The notes under the pieces were generated by a model. That model made no database searches. It was given only the letters and a program-made list of their open reading frames with translations, and was not told the DNA's origin. Positions 26,699 through 34,970 of a DNA stretch of 64,000 nucleotides are shown here, piece after piece. The stretch is from Streptomyces soli. GTDB lineage: Bacteria > Actinomycetota > Actinomycetes > Streptomycetales > Streptomycetaceae. Every line of letters begins with the position of its first letter. Positions within the stretch are counted from its first letter, which is position 1. The translations under genes and the position numbers were made by a program. The stretch spans positions 1-64,000 of the forward strand of contig NZ_RJVR01000120.1 of the NCBI RefSeq assembly GCF_003999195.1, in the 5' to 3' direction.

Positions 26699-27783
26699 GA
26701 GCGGCTCCCTCGGCGCTCGGCGACGACCTGGCGGACTCGGTCCAGCGACAGGGCGACGACCAGGACAACGCCGATGTAGATGTTGAGTTGCTGGACCGAG
26801 AACTGCAGCAGGTTCAGCCCGGTCCGGATGACCTCCGTGAGCGCGGCACCGAGCACCGTCCCCAGCACGCTGACGGCTCCGCCGCTCAACAGCGTTCCGC
26901 CGAGCACCGGTCCGAGGAAGGACGGCAGCATGAAGGAGCTGCCGATATCGGCGGAGAACGCGCCACTGTTGATGGCGAGCAGGAACCCGGCAAGCGCGGA
27001 CAGCAGGCCTGACAGCGCGTGCGCCTGGATGATGCGCCGCGACGTCGGGATGCCCGAAAGCTCCGCCGCCCTCAGGTTCGAGCCGGTCATCAGAATTTCC
27101 CGGCCCACGCGGGACACCCGGAAGAGCAGCCCGACGACTATAGCCGCGAGGACGGCGATCGGGACGATCAGTGGTACGGGCGGTCCGCAGAGATTTCCCA
27201 TGCAGTAGTCGCTGAAGGTGTCTGTCCGCAGCGAGTCCATGCCGGCCGGGTGGACGTTGAATGCGACGCCGTCACCGACGCCGCTGTAGAGCAGGGAGAC
27301 GAGACCGACGAGCGCGAAGTCCAGGGCCAGGGTGACGACGAACGAGTTGACGCGGGTCGTGGTGATGATCCAGCCCGCGGCCGCACCGACGGTCGCACCC
27401 ACGGCGAGGCCGATCAGCAATCCGGGCCATAGCGGTACGGAAAGGTGCTGGTAGCACCAGCCCATCACGAAGGCGGAGATCGCCGCCATGCGCGGGACGG
27501 CGAGATTCATGTGGCCGAGTGAGAGCACCGCGAGCTGGGCGAGGCCGACGACGAGGAACACGCTGAGGTCGGCCTGCATCGGCACGATTGTGAGGTCGAC
27601 GTTGAGGAAGGAAGACCGCAGTGAGGAGAACACCACGACGAGCACGGCGATCACTATGAGCAGACCGAAGCGCGGGTTGGCCCAGAATGGCAGGGTGCGC
27701 ACCGCGCGAGGCTGTGCCACCTGCTGGTCACTCGTCGGGCCGGTCGCGATCGTGGGATCGGGCTGCGGCAGGGGCGCGGACAT
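26695..27783 (-). CDS. Sugar ABC transporter permease (RbsC-like), second subunit
   Basis: A 362-residue CUT2-class permease. The ATG at 27781-27783 lies three bases from the end of the enolase-superfamily gene. It has an N-terminal cytosolic segment of about 35 residues and then about ten membrane segments (LAQLAVLSLGHMNLAVPRMA; TTTRVNSFVVTLALDF). The coupling loop is REILMTGSNLRAAELSGI. An extracellular loop with two cysteines (FSDYCMGNLCGPP) is unusual and could form a disulfide. It is partner to the permease at 25694; different permeases in one operon suggest an asymmetric channel. Confidence 0.92.
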   Translation of the reverse strand: MSAPLPQPDPTIATGPTSDQQVAQPRAVRTLPFWANPRFGLLIVIAVLVVVFSSLRSSFLNVDLTIVPMQADLSVFLVVGLAQLAVLSLGHMNLAVPRMAAISAFVMGWCYQHLSVPLWPGLLIGLAVGATVGAAAGWIITTTRVNSFVVTLALDFALVGLVSLLYSGVGDGVAFNVHPAGMDSLRTDTFSDYCMGNLCGPPVPLIVPIAVLAAIVVGLLFRVSRVGREILMTGSNLRAAELSGIPTSRRIIQAHALSGLLSALAGFLLAINSGAFSADIGSSFMLPSFLGPVLGGTLLSGGAVSVLGTVLGAALTEVIRTGLNLLQFSVQQLNIYIGVVLVVALSLDRVRQVVAERRGSRS

Positions 27784-27786
27784 GGC

Positions 27787-28875
27787 TCACGCCACCCGAT
27801 GGTCGTCGATGGCGTCGAGGTCCCAGTCGATGCCCAGCCCCGGTGTGTCCGGGGCGAGCGCCGCGCCGTCCTCGATGGCGAGCCGCGAAGACGTGATCGC
27901 CGTGAGTTGCGGGATGTATTCGACGTAGCGGCTGTTCGGCACCGCAGCGCACAGGCTGACGTGCAGTTCCATCAGGAAGTGCGGGCAGACCGAGATGTTG
28001 TGCGCCTCGGCGAGATGCGCCACCTTCAGCCACGGAGTGATGCCGCCGATCCGCGCGACATCAGCCTGCACGATCCCCACGGCGCCCTGCTGGATGTACT
28101 CGGCGAACTGGCCGATCGAGTACAAGGATTCCCCGACGGCCACCGGAATAGTGGTCGACCTGGCAAGACGTGCGTGGCCGGCGATGTCGTCGGCGGGCAG
28201 CGGCTCCTCCACCCAGTAGATGTCGACAGGTTCGAGCAGGCGGGCACGCCGGACGGCGTCCGCCGCGGTCAGCGACTGATTGGCGTCAACCATCAGGTCG
28301 ATCCCGGGCCCGAGCGCGCCGCGCACGGCGGCGAGACGTTCGACGTCCTCTGCCGGGTCCGGCTTGCCAATCTTGATCTTGACGCCGCCGCGTCCGGAGT
28401 CGAGTGCCGCCTTGGCACCGCTGATGAGCTCGTCGATCGACAGGTGCAGCCAGCCGACCTCGGTGTCGTACAGCGGGACGCGGTCCGACGCTCCGCCGGC
28501 GGCGATCCAAAGCGGCTGATCCGTCCGGCGGCAGCGCCAGTCCCACAGCGCGGTGTCCACGGCGGCCAGGGCCAGGGAGGTGATGGCGCCGACCGCCGTG
28601 GCTCGTGTCGAGGCGAACAGGTCACGCCAGATCGCCTCGGTATGGCGTGCGTCGCGATGTATGAGCTTGGGAAGCAGGTAGTCACTCAGCATCGCGAGGA
28701 TCGCGGTGCCTCCCGTGCCGATGGTGTAGCTGTAGCCACGCCCCAATAGGCCGTCACTGGTCGTGATCTCGACGAAGATGGTTTCCTGTTTGAGAAAGGA
28801 CTGCACTGCATCGGTGCGCACCGCCTCGACGGGCAGATCGACGAGATACGCCCGGGCATCGGTGATAATGGACAA
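27787..28875 (-). CDS. Enolase-superfamily sugar-acid dehydratase/racemase (mandelate racemase-like)
   Basis: The probable TTG start at 28873-28875 (CAGGAGAAAC upstream) gives 362 residues; a GTG at 28920 in the same frame would overlap the upstream gene and has no ribosome site. The barrel carries KxK (VKIKIGKPD, catalytic Lys), metal ligands D (VDANQS), E (WVEEPLP) and E (AVGESLY), and a His/Asp dyad (QADVARIGG, CPHFLMELH). This is the mandelate-racemase subgroup, whose members dehydrate or racemise aldonic/aldaric acids such as galactarate, talarate or galactonate. It lies between the binding-protein and permease genes of an ABC operon. The exact substrate cannot be assigned by eye. Confidence 0.88.
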   Translation of the reverse strand: MSIITDARAYLVDLPVEAVRTDAVQSFLKQETIFVEITTSDGLLGRGYSYTIGTGGTAILAMLSDYLLPKLIHRDARHTEAIWRDLFASTRATAVGAITSLALAAVDTALWDWRCRRTDQPLWIAAGGASDRVPLYDTEVGWLHLSIDELISGAKAALDSGRGGVKIKIGKPDPAEDVERLAAVRGALGPGIDLMVDANQSLTAADAVRRARLLEPVDIYWVEEPLPADDIAGHARLARSTTIPVAVGESLYSIGQFAEYIQQGAVGIVQADVARIGGITPWLKVAHLAEAHNISVCPHFLMELHVSLCAAVPNSRYVEYIPQLTAITSSRLAIEDGAALAPDTPGLGIDWDLDAIDDHRVA

Positions 28876-28899
28876 AGTTTCTCCTGGAACTGCCTCGGT

Positions 28900-28913
28900 C
28901 GAAAGCGCTTTCG
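28900..28913. promoter_or_regulatory. Perfect 14-bp palindrome, LacI-type operator candidate
   Basis: CGAAAGCGCTTTCG is a perfect palindrome with the central CG typical of LacI/GalR-family operators. It is 25 bp upstream of the TTG start of the enolase-superfamily gene and just past the binding-protein stop. No LacI regulator is encoded in the window, so a regulator elsewhere would act here. A related half-site (CGAAAGCGCTA) occurs near 29923, inside the start of the binding-protein gene. Confidence 0.55.
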
Positions 28914-28916
28914 CCC

Positions 28917-29981
28917 TCACTTACAGGAAAGGTATTTGCTGTCGAAGTCGGCTTTCAGTTGCGTGGTCTTGGCCTCCCGCTGGGTGTCGTAGGTGGCGAC
29001 GTTGGTCTTGGTGACGACGAACGAGCCCGAGTCGATGTCCACGCCTGGCGTCGTCATGGTGCAGCCACCGGCGAGCTTCATCAGGCCGTAGGCGCCGACG
29101 TAGGCCTGACCGACCGGGTTCTGCACAACGGTCGCGGCCACCGAGCCGTCTTTGATTCCGGCGATGATGGTCGGGTCGTCGTCGATTGCGATGACCTTGA
29201 TCGGCAGATGAGACTGCTTGACCGCGGACGCTGAAGCGACGGCGGGGTTGTAGGCGGTGTTCACGATCGCCTTGATCTGTGTGCCCTTCGCGGCGAGCAG
29301 ATCGGTCACGGCCTTCTGGGCGGTCTGCAGGTCCGTGTCGATGTCGGTCACGGTCTGGAGCAGCTTGACCTTGCCGTTGGTCTCCGCCACGGCTTTCTGG
29401 ACACCGGCGATGCGGCGCTGGGTGTTGGAGTCGGTCTTGTTCCCTGTGAGGTGGACCAGGTTTCCGGATCCGCCCATCTGCTGAATGGCCGTCTTGGCCG
29501 CCTGGTACGCCGCGGTCTCAACGTCGGTGGCCAGGCAGAAAGAGGCCGCATCGGTGGTGCCGGCCGGGCAGGAGCCGAGGGAGGCGACGAGCAGGTGCTT
29601 GGCCGCCAGGTCGCTGAAGGTGGAGTTGATGTTGTCCGGGGACACCCCGAAGACACCGAAGGCGTTGTAGCCCTGGGCGGCCAGCGACTGCAGAAGGTTG
29701 TTCTGCTTGGTCTGGTCCCAGCCGGCGGTCTCGTTGTACGTCACCCCGCCCAGTCCGAAGTCGGTTTTGGCCTGTTGCGCCGCGTTCTTCCAAGGCTGGA
29801 AGTACGGGTGAGCGCCGCCGGGCACGAACGCGATCTTGACCTTGGCCGGGGAAAGCGTGTTGCTCTGTGCGGCGCCCGTACCGGCGTCGCTCTTCTTGGC
29901 GCAGCCGGCTGCGGCCAGCGTTACCGAAAGCGCTATTGCGACCAGTGCCATACTTCTGGTTGAGGATTTGCAAATACGCAT
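28917..29981 (-). CDS. Sugar ABC transporter substrate-binding lipoprotein (RbsB-like)
   Basis: A 354-residue lipoprotein. ATG 29979-29981 follows AGATAGG. The lipobox LAAAGC places the lipidated Cys at 27. The mature part is a periplasmic-binding fold of the peripla_BP_4 class: KVKIAFVPGGAHPYFQPW (strand 1 and ligand loop), QSLAAQGYNAFGVFGVSPDN, LVHLTGNKTDSNTQRR and VIAIDDDPTIIAGIKDGSVAAT. Its two extra cysteine pairs (SCPAGTTDAASFC; the C-terminal SCK) may form disulfides. It should deliver the cargo to the downstream permeases. Abundant expression is expected; the palindrome behind it may uncouple it from the downstream genes. Confidence 0.92.
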   Translation of the reverse strand: MRICKSSTRSMALVAIALSVTLAAAGCAKKSDAGTGAAQSNTLSPAKVKIAFVPGGAHPYFQPWKNAAQQAKTDFGLGGVTYNETAGWDQTKQNNLLQSLAAQGYNAFGVFGVSPDNINSTFSDLAAKHLLVASLGSCPAGTTDAASFCLATDVETAAYQAAKTAIQQMGGSGNLVHLTGNKTDSNTQRRIAGVQKAVAETNGKVKLLQTVTDIDTDLQTAQKAVTDLLAAKGTQIKAIVNTAYNPAVASASAVKQSHLPIKVIAIDDDPTIIAGIKDGSVAATVVQNPVGQAYVGAYGLMKLAGGCTMTTPGVDIDSGSFVVTKTNVATYDTQREAKTTQLKADFDSKYLSCK

Positions 29982-30025
29982 GGCATTACCTATCTGTAGT
30001 GACTTGCGCTGGGTGGGAAAGGTCT

Positions 30026-31123
30026 TCAGATGTTGCTCTCGACGTAGGCGTGCAGCGCCGCCGGATAGTCCAGGGCGGCGGGTAGCGCAATCCCCGGGTC
30101 GAGAGGCGCGTGCAGGTAACCGTCGCTGCCGATCTCGGGTTTTTTCACGACGGGATTGGCAGTGATGAGCGACTCGAAGAAGGTTGTGTTCGGGATCGCC
30201 ATGGACAGGTGCTGACTGGGGATCTCGTCACCGAGAACCTCCGCGCGGGTGCGAAACGCCTCGGCGAGATGGGCGGTGCGGAGCGCTCCCGTGATCCCGC
30301 CGCGGGTCGACGCGCTGGCTCGAACGCCAAAGGTGGCGACGCCCGCAACGATGAAGTCGGCTGTGTTCATGTGTGCGCCGTCGGACGTCTCAGCCACAAG
30401 GAGCGGGATGTCGACGGTCTGCGCGAGCCGTTGGTAGGCGTTCACGTTGAACTCGCGCATCGGCTCCTCGTACCAGAGGAATCCGGCGTCGGCGAGCGCG
30501 TGACCGACACGGATCGCATCGGGGAGGTCGAAACCGGCCGAGCCGTCGTACATCAGCGGAACGTCGTCACCGACATGGGCGCGTAGGCGGTGCGCGAGCT
30601 CGGTGTCCGCACGGACATCCCCCCACGCGTGCACCTTGATCGCCTGGTAGCCGAGCTCGAGGCACTGGGTCGCCACGTCGAGGTACTCGGCGACATCCCG
30701 AAACGTCACGGTGGAGGCATAGGCGGCGATCTTGTCGCGGAATCCCCCGAGCAGCTGCCAGGTCGGCCGGCCGTGCAGCCGCCCGGCGAGATCCCACAGT
30801 GCGATGTCGACCAGGCCCAACGCCGGCAGGGGCAGTTCCTCGGTCCGGTCGATCTCCCAGATCCGGTGCCAGAGGTACTCGCGCTGCAGCGGATCGGTGC
30901 CGACCAGTTCCTCGCGCAGCACCCGGTCGACGAGGTCCTCGACGACGACCGCCATCCCGGGCCGCGTCGCGAGCGCGACACCACTCACGCCCTCGTCGGT
31001 GCCGATCCGCAACACTGCCGCCTCGCCGTCGGGTGCGGAGCCGAGCAGACCACGCCGCCAGACGAACGGTGGACGAGGACCGGGCAGCGGGACCCGGAAG
31101 CTCTCGACATGCGTGATGCGCAC
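30026..31123 (-). CDS. Second enolase-superfamily enzyme (sugar-acid dehydratase-like)
   Basis: 365 residues from GTG 31121-31123, chosen for the AAAGGATC ribosome site; an upstream ATG (31153) and GTG (31162) lack one. Barrel motifs are a KxH (AIKVHAWGD) instead of the KxK of the first enzyme, D (MYDGSAGF), E (WYEEPMRE) and E (VAETSDG). The C-terminal lid includes GEIPSQHLSM-like DEIPSQHLSMAIPN. The different base set implies a different substrate or stereochemistry from the 27787 enzyme. It is the promoter-proximal member of the operon, with the binding-protein gene 44 bp downstream. It is likely to act sequentially or on epimers of the transported sugar acid. The substrate is unassigned. 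Confidence 0.85.
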   Translation of the reverse strand: MRITHVESFRVPLPGPRPPFVWRRGLLGSAPDGEAAVLRIGTDEGVSGVALATRPGMAVVVEDLVDRVLREELVGTDPLQREYLWHRIWEIDRTEELPLPALGLVDIALWDLAGRLHGRPTWQLLGGFRDKIAAYASTVTFRDVAEYLDVATQCLELGYQAIKVHAWGDVRADTELAHRLRAHVGDDVPLMYDGSAGFDLPDAIRVGHALADAGFLWYEEPMREFNVNAYQRLAQTVDIPLLVAETSDGAHMNTADFIVAGVATFGVRASASTRGGITGALRTAHLAEAFRTRAEVLGDEIPSQHLSMAIPNTTFFESLITANPVVKKPEIGSDGYLHAPLDPGIALPAALDYPAALHAYVESNI

Positions 31124-31227
31124 TGGTTGATCCTTTCGCGATGTTGTCGTCATGGGCACCACAGCGGCGCGACATAACGTGTCATCAGAAACAGCCGGTC
31201 GGATCGGTTCCGGGCGGCCCCGTCCGG

Positions 31228-31289
31228 CGCGAGGCGTGTGCCTCGCGTCGATTCGGGGCGGCCCCGTCCGGCGCGAGGCGTGTGCCTCG
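31228..31289. terminator. Tandem hairpins within a 34-bp direct repeat
   Basis: Two near-identical 34-bp units (31212-31245 and 31256-31289, period 44) each contain a stem-loop: CGCGAGGC-GTGT-GCCTCGCG (31228-31247) and CGAGGC-GTGT-GCCTCG (31274-31289). They lie directly after the stop codon of the minus-strand beta-helix gene (31292), so they probably terminate it. The stems have no U-tract, as is common in Streptomyces. They also insulate the enolase/ABC operon promoter at about 31124-31210. Confidence 0.65.
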
Positions 31290-31291
31290 AC

Positions 31292-34200
31292 TTACGGCAT
31301 CCGGAACACTTGGACCTCCGCCAGCGCCAGATAGTTGGTGCCTGCCAGCTGCACCATCACGTATCGACCGGTGGTCGATGCGGGCAGCCTGGTCGGCCGG
31401 CCCATCGTTGTGGTTTGGTGGCTCGACCACATTCCGGGCTGGGCCGCCTGCTGCGCGGGCGTCAGTGAGTGGTCGAACGGCGTGTCGGACACGAACACCC
31501 AGTAGTCGGAGGCCCGGTCACTGCAGCAGTCCGAGCGGTTCCACAGGTTGATGCTGCTCAGGGACTGCGACGAGCCGAGGTCGACCTGCCACCAGGCGTA
31601 CTGGTTGTAATCGGTGTGCGAGAGGGAGCCGGCCCCGTACCCACCATTCGTGTCCCCATCCACCGCGTGCGACGCAGGGCTGTCGAATGCCGTTGAGGAC
31701 TGCGTCGCCGGCTTGCCCTGCGCGACGTTGTTCGATGCGTCGTAGGTGTAGCTGGTGTCGCCGACCGCGCTCGTGCCCGCCGCGGTGGTGACGCTGACGT
31801 TGCCGTCGTAGACGCCGGTGGGGAGCGTGGCCGTGATCTGATTCGGACCGATGTAGTTCACCTGAGTCGCCGCTGTGCCGTTGATCTTCACGCTGGACGT
31901 CGGCGTGAAGCCGTGGCCGGAGATCATCACCTGGTGGTTGACGATCGGGCTGACGACCAGGACACCCGGGGCCTGGGCGGTGGTCAGCCGCTGGAACGCC
32001 GGCTGTAGGCCCGCTCCGGCGAGGGTGCTGCTCGGGACGGTGCCGGGTGTCGGGTTGGACGGGATGAGTGTGTTGCCGCCGCCGTCGACGAAGTCGGTGC
32101 CGACGTTGTCGCAGAAGTAGTTGTTCAGGCGTCCGACGCGGTAGGAATTCTTGACGATGATGTGGCCTGTGGTCGAGCAGCCGCCGTTGAAGTAGCCGCC
32201 GTCGGCGTACTGCACGCCGCCGTCGATGGTGATGTAGGCGCTGCCTTCATCGTTGTAGTTGGCGAAGCTGGTCTGCTTGTTCGCGAAGGTGACGTTGCCC
32301 TGCAGCGTCAGGCCGTGTGCCAGGCTCTGTCCCTGGGGGCCGTTGGTGTAGATGGGTCCGCCGTCCTGCCGGGTCCCCATCACGTTGTAGATCACATTGT
32401 CGGAGATGACGTTGTCGGCTTGGATGTTCGGGTTGGTGTCCGGGGTCGTCGCGTTGGTGTGCCAGCCCGCCCAGCCGAAGCTGATGCCGGTGTAGGGCAG
32501 GTCGCCGATCTCGTTGTGGCTGATCGTGGTCTTGCGGGCGTATCCGCCCCAGATACCCACTGCCCCGGTGTACTCGACGCCGACGTTGTGGATGTAGTTG
32601 TTGGTGATGGTATTGCCGACCGAGATCTCGGCTCCCGAGCCGACGGCGACCTGAGCCAGGGCCAGTGAGTGCACGCCGGCCTGCTGGATCATGACGTAAC
32701 GGCTGGCGGTGTCGGTCGGCACGACGATCTGGCCGTTGGGGGCGCTGGCCTGGTGCCTGGACCAGACCCCGGGCTGGGCGGCCTGTTGCTGTGGCGTCAA
32801 CCGGGTGTCGAACGGGGTTTTGGAGGCGAACACCCAGAAGTCGCTCAGGTCGGAGCCGGTCGAGGCGGTTATGCCCGTCTGCCACAGCCGCTTCACGCTG
32901 CCGAGGTCGACCTGCCACCAGGGGTTGTCCTGCTGCTGCGTGCTGCTGCCCGACGTACGTGTCGTGTCGCCGTCGACGGCGAGTCGAGCGTCGGAGCCGC
33001 CCTGGGTCGACGACTGCGTCGCCCGCCGGCCCTGGGAGAGGTTCGTGGCGAACGTGGTCGGCTGAGGGTCGTCGGTGGTGCCGAACTGGAGCCCGTTGCC
33101 TGAGACGTCAGTTATCTCGTTCGCGGAGATGAGATCCTTGCTGGCACCGTGGTACGTCCCCAGACCGGCGGCACCGAGGTGCTCGAAGACATTGCCGGTG
33201 ATCGAGACATTCCTCGTGCCCACCAGATCGACTGCGGCCGGCGGGCGGCTCCACGCGGCGAACGGGCAGGTGCCGGCCGGAGACACGTACTGGCACAGGC
33301 CCTGCGTCGTGGAGCCGTTGGGACCCTCGATGTACATGGTGCCCTGCATGTCGGGGAAGCCGTCGTTGCTGCTCGGCTGGCGCCAGGTGGTGTAGGCGAA
33401 CGTGATGCCGCTGAAGGTGACGTCGTGCAGCGGGTTGTCGGCCGTCGAGGAAGTCGTGACCAGTTGCTCGAGCACGGGCGCGACGAAGCTCATGGCCGCG
33501 GGGTCCTCCCCGGGCCGCGGGTCGTAGTAGAGGACGTGGCGCGTCTGGTCGAGGTACCAAGTGCCGGGGCTGAGCAGCTCGTAGGCGTTCTCGATGGTCG
33601 TCGGCGTAGCCGACTTGTCGAGTGCTGGAAACCCGCCCGACGGGTTGTCGCCGTCCGGAGCAAGCGGTGTGCTTGGCAGATCCATGTTCGACCAGCATGG
33701 CTGGCGCATGGTGATGACCTTGCCGGCGATGGACGCGACGTCGCAGCGAGGCTGCGTCCACGCGCCGTGGCCGCCGTCGAAGACGAACTCGATGTTGGAC
33801 GGGTTCCGCCAGGACGCAAGCGTGTCGTTGGCCGCCACGAATCCGTCCGCAGTCTGGGTCAGCGCCACCGGACTGGTGCCGGAGCTTCGCGGTATACGTC
33901 TGCCGTCTGCGTACAGCTGACGGGTGGTCAGGTCGGCGGGGACAGAGGCCGACCACAGCTTCGGGTTACCAGCATCCGGCTGCCATCCGCCGATGGGGAC
34001 GCCTCCGCTGAGGACCGGCTGCGCGCCGGGAGCGGCTTGCCAGACGATGCGGTTGCCGTTCTGCCCGGAGTCCTTCGGGCCGAAGTTCAGCGGGGCGTTG
34101 AGCCGGTAGGTTCCGCCGGCCAGCTCGACGTGGACGTCACCCTGGCTGTGTGCGGCGAGCCGTGCGGCCGAGGTTTTGGCCTGCTCGACGGAGCAGGGCT

Positions 34201-34366
34201 GCCGAACGGAGCACGATTGGCCATGCCCGTCAGGAGCGACATAGATCCCATCGATTTGGGCTTGCGCGGGGCTTGACACGGCGACCAGTGCGGCGGCCGA
34301 TATCCCGATGACGCCGGTGACGCCTGCGAGAGCACGCAGCGCCCGCTTTAGAAGACGACGTGGCAT
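31292..34366 (-). CDS. Secreted parallel beta-helix protein with two F5/8C-type domains and an IPT/TIG domain
   Basis: 1024 residues; ATG 34364-34366 with AAAGGAG upstream. The signal peptide ends SPAQA (about 36). A right-handed beta-helix of the pectate-lyase/polysaccharide-degrading type starts at about 40 (IYVAPDGHGQ, HVELAGGTYRLNAPLNF). It is interrupted at about 442-575 by an F5/8-type C carbohydrate-binding module (RRATQSSTQGGSDARLAVDG, WWQVDLGSV), and resumes to about 780 (NTITNNYIHNVG). An IPT/TIG Ig-like domain (about 800-868, SGHGFTPTSSVKI) and a second, similar F5/8C module (about 879-1024, KPATQSSTAFDSPASHAVDG) follow. It likely degrades or binds an extracellular polysaccharide. 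Its neighbour is the sugar-acid uptake operon, a plausible consumer of the products. Confidence 0.85.
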   Translation of the reverse strand: MPRRLLKRALRALAGVTGVIGISAAALVAVSSPAQAQIDGIYVAPDGHGQSCSVRQPCSVEQAKTSAARLAAHSQGDVHVELAGGTYRLNAPLNFGPKDSGQNGNRIVWQAAPGAQPVLSGGVPIGGWQPDAGNPKLWSASVPADLTTRQLYADGRRIPRSSGTSPVALTQTADGFVAANDTLASWRNPSNIEFVFDGGHGAWTQPRCDVASIAGKVITMRQPCWSNMDLPSTPLAPDGDNPSGGFPALDKSATPTTIENAYELLSPGTWYLDQTRHVLYYDPRPGEDPAAMSFVAPVLEQLVTTSSTADNPLHDVTFSGITFAYTTWRQPSSNDGFPDMQGTMYIEGPNGSTTQGLCQYVSPAGTCPFAAWSRPPAAVDLVGTRNVSITGNVFEHLGAAGLGTYHGASKDLISANEITDVSGNGLQFGTTDDPQPTTFATNLSQGRRATQSSTQGGSDARLAVDGDTTRTSGSSTQQQDNPWWQVDLGSVKRLWQTGITASTGSDLSDFWVFASKTPFDTRLTPQQQAAQPGVWSRHQASAPNGQIVVPTDTASRYVMIQQAGVHSLALAQVAVGSGAEISVGNTITNNYIHNVGVEYTGAVGIWGGYARKTTISHNEIGDLPYTGISFGWAGWHTNATTPDTNPNIQADNVISDNVIYNVMGTRQDGGPIYTNGPQGQSLAHGLTLQGNVTFANKQTSFANYNDEGSAYITIDGGVQYADGGYFNGGCSTTGHIIVKNSYRVGRLNNYFCDNVGTDFVDGGGNTLIPSNPTPGTVPSSTLAGAGLQPAFQRLTTAQAPGVLVVSPIVNHQVMISGHGFTPTSSVKINGTAATQVNYIGPNQITATLPTGVYDGNVSVTTAAGTSAVGDTSYTYDASNNVAQGKPATQSSTAFDSPASHAVDGDTNGGYGAGSLSHTDYNQYAWWQVDLGSSQSLSSINLWNRSDCCSDRASDYWVFVSDTPFDHSLTPAQQAAQPGMWSSHQTTTMGRPTRLPASTTGRYVMVQLAGTNYLALAEVQVFRMP

Positions 34367-34970
34367 GCGGTTTCCACTCCTTTGGGGACTCCCGGCACGG
34401 GCGACGGGCAGGAAGGATGCCCCGAAATCCAATAGGATATTTGCAGCGTGATGCTGCGTCATCCTCAGCGCCGCGTCAAGGCATCGTGCACGTAAAGCTC
34501 TAGTCACAGCCCAACTTCGTGGCCCGCGGGGCACTCCGGCCCACCTCAGAACCCTCGTCGCACCCCTTGACACTTCATGATCAGCTTGCAAATCATATAG
34601 AATCGCATCTCCGTGGGAGGTAGACATGCGTCAGTAGGCGTGGACGCGGCCCGCGGACAACTAAACGTCCCCTCCGGCACTTCGACACCCTCACCCCCCT
34701 TCTCTGTGGAGACCGCGCACGGTCGTCGCCAACAGTGACCGCAGCGGCAGCGAACCTTCGATACCAACCGCTCCGAGTTCCACACCACCAGCACCGGTGC
34801 CCCGCGCCCGGCCGACGAAATCGTCGACGACCTCCATAGGGTCAACGCCGGCAACGCCCTCTCTGCCGAACCTCGGGGCCGACACCACCGACCACGTCCC
34901 CGACCTGCACGAACGTCCGGTTCGCTAGAGTGAAGCCCAACGAATAACCCTTCTCCCCACAGGAGGCCGG
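34367..34970. other. Divergent intergenic region (beta-helix gene / GntR gene)
   Basis: This region should hold promoters for both flanking genes. AT-rich islands occur at about 34430-34445 (ATCCAATAGGAT, a small palindrome) and 34585-34600 (CAAATCATATAGAATC); both are candidate GntR operator or promoter elements. Between 34680 and 34930 the sequence is coding-like in composition but interrupted by stops. One plus-strand frame (FDTNRSEFHTTSTG, PADEIVDDLHRVN) may be an unidentified gene relic. No complete gene is supported. Confidence 0.4.
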
